64,000 bases of DNA from Tessaracoccus coleopterorum. Lineage in GTDB: Bacteria; Actinomycetota; Actinomycetes; Propionibacteriales; Propionibacteriaceae. A program made the position numbers and the translations under genes. Each line of letters opens with the position of its first letter. Position 1 is the first letter of the stretch. Location: assembly GCF_011174705.1 (NCBI RefSeq), contig NZ_JAANIJ010000001.1, positions 1,612,001 through 1,676,000 of the forward strand. The letters run 5' to 3'. The notes beneath the pieces are model-generated. The model worked only from the letters and a program-made list of their open reading frames with translations, was not told the origin of the DNA and ran no database searches. Positions 1 through 10,530 of the stretch are shown here, piece by piece.

Positions 1-4
1 GGGC

Positions 5-1433
5 GTGAGTACCTTGCCCGAAGAGGACCTGTCGAGGGTCACGATCATCTCGAGCAGCCGCCGCGTCGATCTCGCGCTCCCGGGGCCGTGACGCTGAACG
101 AGCTGATGCCGAGCATCGTGCGCTTCTCCGGGCTCGAGTCGAACACCCCGACCGACGCCGTGCACGGCTGGGTCCTGCAGCGCTTCGGCTCCGACCCGTT
201 CGACCTCTACACCCCGTCGGGAAGCTGAACCTGCGCGACGGCGAGACCCTGCACCTGCGGCAGCGTGAGAACGCGATTCCCGATGCCGCCTTCGACGATG
301 TCGTGGATGCGGTGGCGGGCGCCACCAACTCCAGGCCGTCGTGGGTCGCCCGCAACTCCCAGCGCATCGGGCTCATCCTCATGATGGCGGTGCTGATCGG
401 GTTGCCGCTGCTCATCATCCTGGCCCAGCCGAACGTCGATCCTGAGCAGGCCCGGGTGGATCCGTGGCTCCGGTTCCCGCTCGGTGTCGCCGTCGTCACG
501 ACGGCGTTCCTCAGCTTCGCCGCCTGCATCGGATCGGTGGCGCTGGCCCGGGCGGCGAAGGAGATCCCGACGGCGACCTGCCTCGCCTGGGCGAGCGCCG
601 CGCTGGCGGGCATCGCCGGCTGGTTTGCGGCTGAGCCGGTGTCGGAGACGGTGCCGATGTCGATCCGGCTGGTCCTGTCGTCTGCGCTGGTGCTGATCGC
701 CTCGGCCGCGGCCGCGCTCGCCGCCCGGGTGAGCGCGCTCGCGCTGTTCGCGGTGGCCCTGTCATCCGCGTTCACGCTCGTCGCTGCCAGTTGCATGATC
801 ATCTTCCCCGGCAACAACGTGGAGGTGGCGGCGATCACGCTGACGGTGATGGCCTTCCTGACCTCGTTCCTGCCGACGCTGAGCTACCGCATCGCGGGCA
901 TCGCGCTGCCCAACCTGCCGGTGACCACCGAGGCCATGCTGGCCGACGAGACACCGGTGCAGTCCGACATCGTGAGCAGGGCGCTCTTCGCCGACCGCCT
1001 GCTCGGGTCGATGCTCGCGGCGAGTTCCGCGACCGCCGTACTGGCCGCGCTGCTCACCCTGACGCAGGGGTCGATCTGGTCGACGCTGCTGCCGGTGTGC
1101 GTCGGGCTCGCGTTCCTGCTGCGGGCCCGCTCCTTCGTGGGCCTGACGCAGCGCATGGCGCTGCTGATCGGCGGCGCCCTGTGCGTGGCCATGGCGGTCG
1201 TGACGCTCAGCATCGGGGCCTCCCGGTCGCTGCTCGGCATGTCGCTGCTGTTCGCGGGCTGCCTGGTGCTCGCCTATGTCTTCGCCCACTACTCGGCGTC
1301 GACCTACAACAAGGTGCTCTCGCCGACGTGGGGGCGCTGGGGCGACGTGTTCGAGTGGCTCGCGATCATCGGGATCGTTCCCACCCTGCTCGGCGTGCTC
1401 GACCTCTACGCCTACTTCGGCAGCCTCCTCTGA
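5..1433 (+). CDS. eccD: Type VII secretion membrane protein EccD
   Basis: EccD is the polytopic membrane subunit of the ESX/type VII secretion translocon. The first ~90 residues after a GTG at 5 form a ubiquitin-like (YukD-type) domain (VTIISSSRRVDLALPG, then LNLRDGETLHLR). The remaining ~360 residues are a run of hydrophobic segments, consistent with the family's ~11 transmembrane helices. Reading it through needs one extra base near 83-86 (GGGG) and one near 221-224. The start lies at the window edge, so an upstream start is possible. It converges on the gene at 1448. The ATPase EccC and a mycosin protease are not in the window and may lie upstream. Domain assignment is firm; the exact start is not. 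Confidence 0.85.
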
Positions 1434-1447
1434 CGGAGGCCCCGCGG

Positions 1448-2102
1448 CTATCCGCCGAACAGCAGCCGGTACTCGGTCGGCGACGGCGGCATCGACACCC
1501 TCGTGACGCGGCGCACGCTCGCCAGCACGACCTCGGTCTCCGCGAGGTCGGTGACGGCCTTCACCTGCCCCGTCGACAGCGCGTAGGCGCGGCGCAGGTG
1601 CTCGGCGCCCTTCGTCGACAGTGGCGCGATCAGAGCGACCTCGGCGGCCCTGAGGTCGCTGACGGCGCGGCCCGCCTCCGGATCGCCCATGGTGACGAGC
1701 GTCTGCCACGCCCGAGCCGGTCGGTCGGGGCCACGGCGCCCATGCCGTCGATGATCAGGCTCGGCCGGTAGGGGCGGCCCTGACCGGGAAGGTTCTCCGG
1801 GGTGCGGAGCAGGTCGATGGTGCCGCCGCAGGCGCGCACGGTGTCTGCGAGCGTCAGCCACCGGCGGTGGTCCTCGACGATCACGGAGAGGTGGGCTCCG
1901 AGACACATGGCCCGGAACGCGAGCAGCCAACTGACGTACTCGGGCGTGGCCATGAACACCCTGGTGGGTTGCTGGCGGAACAACCTGAGCGTGACGGGGC
2001 CGCGAGCCCCGTGCCGAGCACGAGGCCCCACGGGCCGGTGCGCATCTCCTGCTCCTCGGGCTGCACGGCGGGGCCGAGCGCCTGGAATGTGATCTCGGTC
2101 AT
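1448..2102 (-). CDS. Hypothetical protein of the type VII secretion locus
   Basis: This is a roughly 215-residue protein whose ATG overlaps the eccE stop codon (ATGA at 2099-2102), so it is translationally linked to eccE. It begins MTEITFQALGPAVQPEEQEM and ends PTEYRLLFGG. Its middle part has alternating hydrophobic strands and a stretch LSVIVEDHRRWLTLADTVR. I see no signal peptide, Walker A motif or recognisable catalytic signature. Two reading-frame shifts, near 2000 and near 1710, are needed to join the three segments. Its position suggests an accessory role in ESX secretion, but I do not recognise the family. Confidence 0.6.
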
Positions 2103-3275
2103 CGGCCGATCCGCCTTCCCAATGCCATGGTGGCCAACAGGCCCGGCACCTGGTTGCCGCCCAACGGGCCGAGCCGCAGGTCGCCCTGCACGGATGCCAT
2201 CACGAACTCGTCCGCGGCCGCGGCCTGTTCCAGGTTCGCGGTGACGAGCCGGACGGCGCCACGCGGCGGCTCACCCGGCGAGACGGTCAGCGAGGTGACG
2301 GCGAACATCGCGGGCGACTGCGCCACCACGTCGAGCAGGCCCTGGTAGTGGGCGCTGGGGCGTCGTCGAAGCCGCTGATCCCTCGGGTCTGATGGACGAG
2401 CGTGTCGCAGGTCCAGTGTTCCCACGCCTCGCTGCTGCGCTCCTCCGAGGGCTGGTCCGAGGCGCCGGTGGCCAGCGCGAGGACGTCGGCGATGCCGAGC
2501 GGGTCGAGCGGTTCGGTGGGCATGCCGTGGCGCTTGAGCGTCGCCTGGGCGCGGTGGAGGCCGAAGCGCAGTGTGGCGAACACGCCGACCTGGCCCGAAC
2601 CGCGCCGGTCGACGGCCTCGAGGCAGAGGCGCGGGTCGAGCCGCAGCGCGATCCAGGTGCGGCGGACGGCGGGCGGGGTGGCGCGCCCGGCGATCTCGCG
2701 GTAGGCGTCGAGGGCGGGCGAGTTCGGCGGAAGCATGGCGCCGGCGGGCCCGGGACGGTGTAGGTGACGATCTGGATGCCGGAGAAGACGACGTCGTCCT
2801 GCCTGGTCAGCGAGCCGAGCACCGCGAGGTCGAGGCGGGCACCCCGGTCGGTGAACAGGGAGTTGTCGCTGGTGACCTCGAGGATGCCCGACCACGATTC
2901 GCCGTCGGCGACGACGCCGATCTCGCCGTCGTGGGCGTCCTTGATCTCGGTCACCTCCAGCTTCGGCAACCACTGGGCGAGCGGCACGAGTTCGGCCGCG
3001 ACGTCGGGGTGTTCGAGCCGGTGCCGTGCACGGGACGCGAACCGGCGGCGGGTGCGCACGGTTCGGCCGAGGGTGCGCCCGTTGACGGGGATGGTGAGAA
3101 GCAGTGCGGCGAGCAGCATCAGCGCGGCCAGCGAGATCGACCAGATCTGCATGCGGAGGGCCAGCGCGACGGCGACCACGAGCACGATCTGCCAGGCGAC
3201 GACGAGCCCGAGGTGGCGGGTCGAGCGACTCCGCCTGGGCAGCGCCGCCCGCGAGGGCTGGGTCCTGCGCAACAT
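2099..3275 (-). CDS. eccE: Type VII secretion protein EccE
   Basis: EccE is the peripheral membrane subunit of the ESX translocon. Two hydrophobic helices occupy residues ~25-65 (WQIVLVVAVALALRM and SLAALMLLAALLLTIPV). They are followed by a soluble region with the family-like pattern ADGESWSGILEV and DLAVLGSLTRQDDVVFSGIQIV. The ATG at 3275 has a strong ribosome site (AGGAGGGAAAAACAG) upstream. It is divergent from eccB, with 134 bases between the starts. Frameshifts near 2745 and 2360 split it; the rejoined protein is about 390 residues. The family call rests on topology and locus context, since EccE proteins vary widely in sequence. Confidence 0.75.
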
Positions 3276-3409
3276 CTGTTTTTCCCTCCTTCAGGCCGCG
3301 GCCCACTCTATGGCCTCGCCCGCGCACGAACGGGGCCGTGCGCGCCCTGTTGTGCCGCCACCGGGGCTAAAGTGGCCCGGACCGCTCCCCACGATCACCC
3401 AGGACAGGC

Positions 3410-4789
3410 ATGGCGACCCGTAAAGACCTCCTGAAGGCCCAGTCCTTCACGTCGCGGCGCATGATCGCGGCCTTCGTGGACCGTGACCCCGACGACCCGA
3501 CGCCGCCGCTTCGCCGCGTGGGGACGGCGACCTTCGTCTCCATCCTGATCGGGGTCGTGCTGCTGGCGGGCACCACACTGTTGGGGTGCTGCGTGGGGCA
3601 CGGCCAACGAGTCGTGGAAGGACCAGTCCAACGTCATCCTCTCCGACGCCCAGTCCGGGCCCTGTTCGTGTACCAGGACGACAGGTTGTACCCGATGGCC
3701 GACGTGTCGTCGGCCCGCCTGAAGGCGGCGGGCGCGGAACCGGAGGGCCAACCCCGTGTCATCGAGGTCAAGACCGAGGCTCTCCGCGGGCAGGTCCAGC
3801 AGCCCGAGGAGGGCATCCCTGGCTCGCCGCGCCAACTGCCCGCCGTCAAGGACCTCCGCGGCTACCCGCTGCGGCTGTGCTCGACGGCGCCGCAGGGCCA
3901 CGACCGCCGGTACCTGACGCTCGAGTTCGGGTCGGGGGCCTCCAGCAGCAACGACTTCGCCATCGTGGCCAGGCACTCCAACGGCACCGACTACCTGCTG
4001 TTCGGCGGCCAGACCCACCAGCTGTATGCGGCCCCGGGTCAGCAGTCGAGTCTGATCGGGGACCTGCCGGTCGTGACGCCCGGGACGGCTGGATCGCGGC
4101 CCTGCCCGCCGGGCTCCCATCAACCCACGGGTCGTCGAGGGATACGGGGCGCCAGGCAGCGACCGGATGAAGATCGGACAGATGGCGGTGGTCGACGACG
4201 GTGACAACGACCGTTACTACATCCAACTCTCGGGTGGCCTTTCGCGCATCTCCTACCTGGAGATGAAGGCCATCGCGCAGCAGAACAAGGATGAGAGCGA
4301 TCCCGTGCCACTCACCGACGTCGAGGTGACGCAGATGGGCAACGCGGAGATCCCGCGGTTCAGCGCCGACGGGATCCCGCTCGGCGAACCCGCCCTCCCC
4401 GGGTGACTTCTCCTCCGAGAGCGCCTCGGTGTGTGCCACCTTCGAGGAGGATTCACCGGGGCGGGTGTCGCTCGGCATCGACCAGCGCACCCCCGAGATC
4501 CCCTCGAACGCGAACGCACCGCTGGGACAGTACGTCGACCTCGTGACGCTGCCCCGCTCAGCGGGGCCCTGCTACGCAACATGGACGCGGTCACCGACGA
4601 GGGCGCCACCACATTGCTGCTGAACGGCCGGAGCTACGCCATCCCGACGACGGGTGCCCGCCGGGCGCTGGGCTACGGCGGGTCAAGCCGATCCCGGTGC
4701 CGGGTGGCCTCATCAACCTGCTTCCACCCGGCCTGGCCAACACCGGTAGCGCACTGTCGGCCGACATGATCGTCAGGACCGGCGACTAG
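3410..4789 (+). CDS. eccB: Type VII secretion protein EccB
   Basis: EccB is the single-pass membrane subunit with a large extracytoplasmic domain that carries the ESX pore. The N-terminus MATRKDLLKAQSFTSRRMIAAFV, followed by one transmembrane helix (ATFVSILIGVVLLAGTTLLG), is typical of the family. Downstream blocks include LFVYQDDRLYPMADVSSARL, YLLFGGQTHQLY and a C-terminal GLINLLPPGLANTGSALSAD. The rejoined length of about 460 residues fits EccB. At least six one-base shifts are needed (near 3590, 3655, 4085, 4398, 4560 and 4680), so it is one of the most fragmented genes here. It reads towards the WXG100 genes. Confidence 0.87.
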
Positions 4790-4971
4790 GCGCAGATGAG
4801 CGTCGCCCAACCGGCCCTCTAGGTACTGCTACTCGAAAACGGCGGGCCGCTGGGAACTGACCCGACCTCCGCCTAGTGTTTTGCCCGACAGCACAGCAGC
4901 AAGCGCGATCCTCTCGCCCGAGTTGCTACCAATGAGTCCCGAACGGACTCACCGTCGAAGGGAATGGAACC

Positions 4972-5280
4972 ATGGGCGATAAGTCCGTTGACCGCGCTGC
5001 TATGCAGAAGGCCACGCAGCAGATCGAGACCAAGCACCAGCAGATCCACCAGCTGCAGAGCCGCCTCCAGGGCCAGATGATCGACCTCTCCTCGCGCTGG
5101 CACGGCAACGCCTCGACCGCGTTCCAGCAGGGCTACCAGCAGTTCGACACGGAGTTCGAGAAGGTCAAGCAGGGCCTGGACAAGATCCACACCTCCCTCG
5201 TTGAGACGCTCCGTGAGTACGGGTCGCGTGAGGAAGAGAACCAGGCCACCGCAAACCAGATCGCCGGCCTCATCGGCTGA
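4972..5280 (+). CDS. WXG100 family ESX substrate (first of pair)
   Basis: This is a small secreted helical-hairpin protein of the EsxA/EsxB type, 102 residues, with no frameshift. The WXG turn is WHG at residues ~43-45, between two amphipathic helices rich in Gln and Lys. A YxxxE secretion signal (YGSRE) follows the second helix near residue 83. It is followed 33 bases later by a second WXG100 gene; the two products probably form the usual heterodimer exported by the adjacent EccB/D/E machinery. I cannot tell from sequence whether it corresponds to EsxA or EsxB. Confidence 0.92.
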   Translation: MGDKSVDRAAMQKATQQIETKHQQIHQLQSRLQGQMIDLSSRWHGNASTAFQQGYQQFDTEFEKVKQGLDKIHTSLVETLREYGSREEENQATANQIAGLIG

Positions 5281-5313
5281 CCCAGTCACTTTCTGATTCG
5301 ATAGGAGACACCA

Positions 5314-5604
5314 ATGAGCGATTCAACCACTTACTCCGTCGGCGGCCTGCAGGAGGGCATCAGCAACCTCTCCGCCGCCCACAAGGAACTCACCACCCTT
5401 CTCGAGGACCTCAAGGCTGAGCTGTCGACCTCGCTGGGCGCGTGGGAGGACAACGCCCGTAACGCCTACGTCGAGGTGCAGCGTTCGTGGGACGCCTCGG
5501 CCGCCAAGCAGCAGGACATCGTGCAGCGCATGCCCGTCCTCCTCGGCAACATCGCAGACGGCTACAACGCCACCGAGTCCCGCAACGCGGGCATCTGGGG
5601 CTGA
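5314..5604 (+). CDS. WXG100 family ESX substrate (second of pair)
   Basis: A 96-residue WXG100-family protein, intact. The turn is WED at residues ~43-45, so the glycine of the classical WXG is replaced by aspartate. The C-terminal secretion motif YxxxE is present as YNATE. A ribosome site (ATAGGAGACACC) precedes the ATG. It is the probable partner of the preceding WXG100 protein. A strong hairpin terminator closes the operon 10 bases after the stop. Confidence 0.9.
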   Translation: MSDSTTYSVGGLQEGISNLSAAHKELTTLLEDLKAELSTSLGAWEDNARNAYVEVQRSWDASAAKQQDIVQRMPVLLGNIADGYNATESRNAGIWG

Positions 5605-5614
5605 CCGGTTCCAA

Positions 5615-5663
5615 GCGCAACAGCAGTGGGGTCCGGCGATGCCGGGCCCCACTGCTGTTGCGC
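5615..5663. terminator. Bidirectional hairpin terminator
   Basis: A perfect 17-bp inverted repeat (5615-5631 with 5647-5663) has a 15-base loop that itself contains CCGGC/GCCGG. It lies between the WXG100 operon and the converging enolase gene and could stop transcription from both sides. No long T run follows. Confidence 0.8.
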
Positions 5664-5664
5664 G

Positions 5665-6940
5665 GGTTCCTTCGCGGATCAGGTGGCCCGCGGTGCGGCC
5701 CGCAGCGGGCCGCGAGCGGTAGGCCCCGCAGGCCTCGTCGATGCGGATGAGCTCGTTCCACTTCGCGGTGCGTTCGCCGCGTGCGATGGAGCCGACCTTG
5801 ACGATGTCGGCGCCCATCCCGAGGCGAGGTGCGCGACCGTCACGTCCTCCGTCTCGCCCGACCGGGCCGACACGATGACGCCGAGGCCCGCCTCGCGGGA
5901 GGCGCGCACCGCGGCCGCGGCGGCGCTGACGGTGCCCGCCTGATTCACCTTGATCAGCGACGCCTCCACCTCGCGCGCGGCCGCGGCGGACCGCACCCGC
6001 CCCGCATCGGTCACCAGGTAGTCGTCGCCGACGACGACCGCGGGAACGGTCGACACGGCCAGTGCCATGCCCTCCGGATCGTCCTCGCCGGCCGGGTCCT
6101 CGATCGTGGCGACCGGGAAGTCCTCGCACAGGCCGCGCAGTTCGCCGATCCACTCCCGGTCGGGTACCCGGTTCCCGCGATCCGGTAGGCGCCGTCGACC
6201 AGGAACTGGGTGGCCGCGATGTCGAGGGCGATGGCGATGTCGACGCCGGGCCTGAGACCCGCGAGTTCCATGCCGTCGACCAGCACCTGCAGCGCGTCGC
6301 GGGTGCCTGCGACCTCGGGCCAGTGCCCGCCCTCGTCGGCGACCCCGCGGGGTTCGCCGCGGCGGAGCATCACGTCGCCGACGGCCAGATACACCTCGGC
6401 CACGTGGCTCAGCGCGTCCGCGATGGTGGTCGCTGCGATGGGATAGACCATGAAGTCCTGCACGGCGACGCGGTGGGCGGCGTGCGCGCCGCCCCCATGA
6501 TCTGGATCTGGGGACGCGGGATGTGGGTCAGGGGCTGCCCGAGCCGGGCCCACAGCGGCAGGCCGAGCGAGGCGGCCCCGCGTGGGCCACAGCCATCGAC
6601 ACCGCCGTCGTGGTGTTGCCTCCGATGCCCGAGCGTTGCGGGTCGGGATCGGCGGCGTCGAGGATCGCGTCGATGGCCTCCTGGTCGGTGACCGGCATCC
6701 CACGCAGCGCGGGGGCAAGGGTCTCAGCCACCTTCCGCACCGCCTCACGCACGCCGAGGCCGCCCATCCGCCTGCCGCCGTCACGCAGTTCGATCGCCTC
6801 GCGGCGGCCGGTGGAGGCCCCTGCGGGGCGATCGCGCGCCCCACGGCCCCACCGATCGTCACCACCTCGGCCTCGATGGTGGGCAGTCCTCTGGAGTCCC
6901 AGACCTCCCTGGCGCGGATGTCTGCGATGGTGTCGGTCAT
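5665..6940 (-). CDS. Enolase paralogue with altered active-site residues
   Basis: Enolase converts 2-phosphoglycerate to phosphoenolpyruvate; this copy looks like a specialised paralogue. Conserved blocks are the catalytic loop GAST, GGAHA, QDFM, the acid/base glutamate motif DEGG, the metal ligands in ALDIAA, IEDP and VVGDD, the catalytic lysine in IKVNQAGT, and ERTAKWNELIRI near the C-terminus. Differences from usual enolases are DSRGLP for DSRGNP, PQGAST for PSGAST, and SARSGETED for SHRSGETED, so the histidine equivalent to yeast His373 is alanine (codon 5865-5867). It is the last gene of a five-gene sugar-acid operon. At least five frameshifts are present, and the 3' end is uncertain (5665-5681). 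Confidence 0.8.
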
Positions 6941-6943
6941 TTC

Positions 6944-7862
6944 TCACTGCTTCCGTGGGTGTCGGTGTGTGACGAGCTCCGAGACGGCCCGGTCGCGGAC
7001 CATCCGGCGCTCGGCCGGGTCAGATACTCGGCCGGTGAGGCGCCCGCGACGCGCGCGAGCTGCAGCGCGGGGAGGCACCGGGAGATGCGTTCGTCGAGCT
7101 CCGCCACCGGTTCCCAGTCGACCAGATCGAGGTAGGCACGGCGCAGGGCACCGGCCGCCCGGGCGAGGTTCGCCGCGTGCGGCGGGAGGTGGACGGCCTT
7201 GAGTTCCAGGTGGTTCAGGCAGAAGGCGACGTCGAAGGCGGGTCGCCCAGGTGGCGCACTCCGCGTCCAGGAGAACGGGCGAGGAGGCGCCCACGAGGAT
7301 GTTCTTCGGGCTCACGTCACCGTGGACGAGCGCGCGGGGTTCGCTCCGAGCATCCCGATGACGTCGGCGATGGCATCGGCCACCTCGGGGACGGCCAGCG
7401 CCGTCCTGCGCAGGTAGGGCTCGATCCGGAGCGACTCGAACTGGGCCTGGTTGGCGAACCCCGCCGCCAACCCGGGGGTCGCGGCACTCGCGGCGTGGAT
7501 GCGTCCCAGCATGCGGCCGACGGAGGCGGCGAAGCCGACGTCGACGAGGCCGCCAGCAGTTGCTCCTTCCAGTTCGGGAAGTCTCCGGGTGGGAGGTAGT
7601 CGAGCGCGACCGCGAAGGTCTCGGCGTCCGTCGCGAGCACCGCAGGAACCGCCTCAGGCACCACGGTGGCGACGTAGCGCAGCCACCGCGCCTCCGCCGC
7701 GCCCCGCTCGAGGGGGCGTGCCATTCCGCCTCGACCCGCAACCGGCCGAGGGCACGTTTGAGCACGAAGGCCCGGTCGCCCACCCTGACCAGCCGGATGT
7801 CGGAGGACACCCCTCCGGTCAGGGGCGTCAGCTCCGGCTCCTCCCCTCACGGAGGAGCCCCA
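6944..7862 (-). CDS. APH-family small-molecule kinase
   Basis: A protein of the aminoglycoside-phosphotransferase/choline-kinase fold, about 300 residues when rejoined. The Brenner motif HGDVSPKNIL supplies the catalytic Asp and metal-binding Asn, and LLDAEC follows as the DFG-like element. The N-lobe carries FVLKRA with the likely ATP-binding lysine. It starts near 7862, just after the uxuA stop, and ends 4 bases before the enolase start, so all are co-transcribed. Several frameshifts occur (near 7840, 7730, 7545, 7335 and 7255). The family includes kinases for sugars, methylthioribose, homoserine and fructosamine; the operon suggests a sugar acid or a three-carbon acid as substrate. Antibiotic resistance is unlikely given the context. 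Confidence 0.7.
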
Positions 7863-7868
7863 TGCGGG

Positions 7869-8946
7869 TCAGGATGGCGCGGTCGTCGTCCACCTGTCGT
7901 CCCTGCGGGCGGGATGGCCGTAGGCCGCGTGCTCGAGGCCACGGATGTAGCCGATGGCGAAGAGGCGGCCGAGCATCTCGTAGCCGGGCGCGTCGTTCGA
8001 CTCACCCTCGAGGGTCGGCACGTGGTCGGGGCGCATCGCGCCGCCGAACCCGATCTCGTGGTACGCCTCGAGGCAGGCGGCCATGTCGGTCTGACCCGCG
8101 TCGTGGAACGTCTCGCGGAACTCCTCGACGGTGCCCCTCACGTCGCGGAAGTGCACGAACGGGATCTTGGCCGTGCCGAACTCACGGATCAGGTCCGGGA
8201 TGCTGGTCTCTCCCGCGAGCACCTCCGGCATCAGCGCGAAGTTGCCCTGGCAGAACGTCATGCCGTTGTAGTCGGACGCGACGATGTCGAGCATGCGGCG
8301 GTAGTTCGCGACCGAGCCCATGATGCGCGGAACGCCACGGTCGAACGGCTGGGGCGGGTCGTCGGGATGCAGGGCCAGGCGGACGCCGGCCTTCTCGGCC
8401 TCCGGGACGACGGCCTTCAGGAAGTACGCGAGCGCGTCCCACATCTCCTCCGGGTGACCTCGCCCTCGGGAGCAGTGGTTCGCGCGCCTGCGCGACGGAA
8501 CGGTTGTAGCCCGTGACGAGGGCGCCGCCGCGGTCCTCGAGCGCGGTCGAGGTGCGACCCCAACTGCTGAGCGCCATCCAGTTGTAGGCCATGGTCGGCA
8601 CCCCGAGCACCCCGAGCGCCCGGATCTGCTCGATGAACTGCTCGATCTCCTCGTCGCGGCCGGGGAGCCCGAGGCGGGTGCGGTCCATCGGCGCGGTGTC
8701 CTCGGTGGCGATCAGCTTGAAGCCCCACTCCTCGTAGATCTCCTTGTTCCTGCGCAGCGCAGCGAGGCTCCACGGCACCTCCGAGCGGTCATCGATCTTC
8801 CAGCCGGCGCTGCCCACCGAGGCGAACATCCGCGTGTCCTGTTCACCTCCGTTCAGGACTCCGACGACGTTGTCGACACCGACCTGTCGGATGAGCTTCC
8901 AGTTGCGGGACGGTCGCGGGGGAAGGAACTCGCTGAGTTGGAGCAT
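7869..8946 (-). CDS. uxuA: Mannonate dehydratase family sugar-acid dehydratase (UxuA-like)
   Basis: This TIM-barrel sugar-acid dehydratase removes water from an aldonate or hexonate to give a 2-keto-3-deoxy acid. Seen motifs are LHPDDPP in the middle, IMGSVANYRRML, VHFRDVRG and a C-terminal GFGGAMRPDHVPT, all characteristic of the UxuA family. The rejoined length of about 358 residues is normal. One base is missing near 8460 (VTPEEMWDAL is restored by one C). It starts 3 bases after the preceding SDR stop. The substrate may be D-mannonate or a related acid; the accompanying lactonase and diketo-acid hydrolase make a non-standard substrate possible. Confidence 0.85.
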
Positions 8947-8948
8947 GG

Positions 8949-9773
8949 TCACACCTTCTGTAGTCGTCGGGTCAGGGCTTCTCGGGAGAGCGGCCGCGGT
9001 ACGCGCCAGCAGGCCGCCGTCGACGCGGATCTCCGCACCGGTGATGAAGCTGGCCTCCGAGCTGGCCAGGAACGAGCAGGTGCTTCCGAGCTCGGAGGGG
9101 CGGCCCACACGGCCGAGCGGGTGCATCCTGCCCCACTCGGCGATGACCCCTCTTCTCCGGCGTCGGTGCCGTCGGACCAGTCACGCGCCGCGGCGCGCAG
9201 CATCGGGGTGTCCACCGATCCGGGCAGCACCGCGTTGACCCGGACCCCGTAGGCGGCCTCGTCGACCGCGAGAGCGCGGGCCATCGCGTTGAGGGCACCC
9301 TTGGTGGAGGTGTAGCCCACCACGTTGTTCTGGGTGGCGACGCCCTGGGCGGACGAGATCAGCGAGATCGTACCGGCGTTGCGTCGAATCTCCGCGATGG
9401 CCGCATGCACCGCCAGGAAGACACCACGTACGTTGACCGCGAAGACGCGGTCGAAATCGGCGGGCGTCGTCTCGGCTGCGTCGCCGTAGGTCTGGATCCC
9501 TGCCGACGTGACGAGGTGGTCGATGCGTCCGAAGGCCGACATGGCAGCCTCGACCAGCGCGGTGTGCGTCTCCTCGAGCGACACCTCTCCTGCCACCCCG
9601 ACGGCCGCACCACCGTCCGCGATGATCCGTGCGACGCCCTGGTCGACCTCCTCCCGGCTGAGCCCATGGATGACGACCGAGGCGCCGTCGGCCGCGAAGG
9701 CCTCCACCACTCCCCGACCGATTCCTGCCGAACCGCCTGTGACGATGACGACCTTTCCGGTGTGCCTGCCCAT
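8949..9773 (-). CDS. Short-chain dehydrogenase/reductase, sugar-acid operon
   Basis: A classical SDR with the cofactor motif TGGSAGIGRG near residue 12, NAG-like TSAGI, the catalytic Ser region SLISSAQG, the YTSTKGA (Tyr-x-x-x-Lys) motif and the C-terminal ITGAEIRVDGG. Shifts near 9150 and 9000 split it; the restored C-terminus REALTRRLQKV stops at 8949, 3 bases before the uxuA ATG. It probably oxidises or reduces a hydroxyl on a sugar or sugar acid with NAD(P). It is the second gene of the leftward operon. Confidence 0.85.
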   Translation of the reverse strand: MGRHTGKVVIVTGGSAGIGRGVVEAFAADGASVVIHGLSREEVDQGVARIIADGGAAVGVAGEVSLEETHTALVEAAMSAFGRIDHLVTSAGIQTYGDAAETTPADFDRVFAVNVRGVFLAVHAAIAEIRRNAGTISLISSAQGVATQNNVVGYTSTKGALNAMARALAVDEAAYGVRVNAVLPGSVDTPMLRAAARDWSDGTDAGEEGSSPSGAGCTRSAVWAAPPSSEAPARSWPARRPASSPVRRSASTAACWRVPRPLSREALTRRLQKV

Positions 9774-9821
9774 GTTCTCCGGTTCTCCTTGGTTGTTCTG
9801 AACGAGTTGTTGGTGTCCTGG

Positions 9822-10481
9822 TCAGAGCACGCCGAAGCGTGCGAATGCCTCGGTGGCGCTCATCCCGCCGGCGATGGCCGCGGCGACGAGGTTCTCCGTT
9901 CCCGCCTTCTCAAGGGCGGCCCGATCACCTCGTCCTCGAGTTCCTGCGGGATCACGAGCACGCCGTCGACGTCACCGAAGATCAGGTCGCCCGGCGCGAT
10001 GCGGACGCCACCGACCTCGACGGGCACGCGGAACTCTCGGACCACCGTGCGCACGGACGAGTCCTGCGCGTAGCCGCCCCAGCTGAAGACGGGGAAGTCG
10101 CGCGCGAGGGTCTGGGGGTGTCGCGATGGTAGCCGTCGACGACGGCACCGACCGCCCCCGCTGCTGGGCCGTCGTGGTGAGGATCTCGCCCCACATCGCC
10201 ACCGGCTGCACCACGCGGGTACCCACCCACACCTCGCCGGGACGGAGTTGGTCGAGGGCCTCGGTGAGGTACCCGAAGGGCTTCTCCTGCGGGCCGTACA
10301 CGTCCGCGACGAGGACGGGCATCGCCCTGCCTGCGAGCTTCATCTCCGGGCGCAGCGGGCGGACGGCCGGCGGGAGGAACTGGTGCGTCCGTCCGAGCCG
10401 GTCGAGGATGTCGCCCACGACAGGCGTGTACAGCGACGTCCTCATGAGTTGGAGGAGTTCCTCGTCGGTATGTTGACCCAT
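9822..10481 (-). CDS. RraA-like aldolase/hydrolase family protein
   Basis: The protein belongs to the RraA-like fold, which includes 4-hydroxy-4-methyl-2-oxoglutarate aldolases and oxaloacetate decarboxylases. Signature segments are VVGDILDRLGR near the N-terminus and VPVEVGGVRIAPGDLIFGD followed by DGVLVIP, whose Asp binds the divalent metal. The rejoined protein is ~219 residues, with shifts near 10110 and 9910. It is the first gene of the leftward operon, starting 94 bases from the divergent GntR gene. A retro-aldol cleavage of a keto acid is a plausible role; the substrate is unknown. Confidence 0.78.
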
Positions 10482-10530
10482 GATCCTCGCTTCGTTGCTG
10501 GAACTCGACTAGCCACCACAATCGTGACAT

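Noticed and set aside
4790-4971. Promoter or riboswitch before the WXG100 genes
   Set aside because: No convincing -35/-10 pair or conserved RNA structure could be recognised in this gap.
6944-7862. Aminoglycoside resistance gene
   Set aside because: Only the general APH fold and HGD motif support it, and the tight operon with sugar-acid enzymes points to metabolite phosphorylation.
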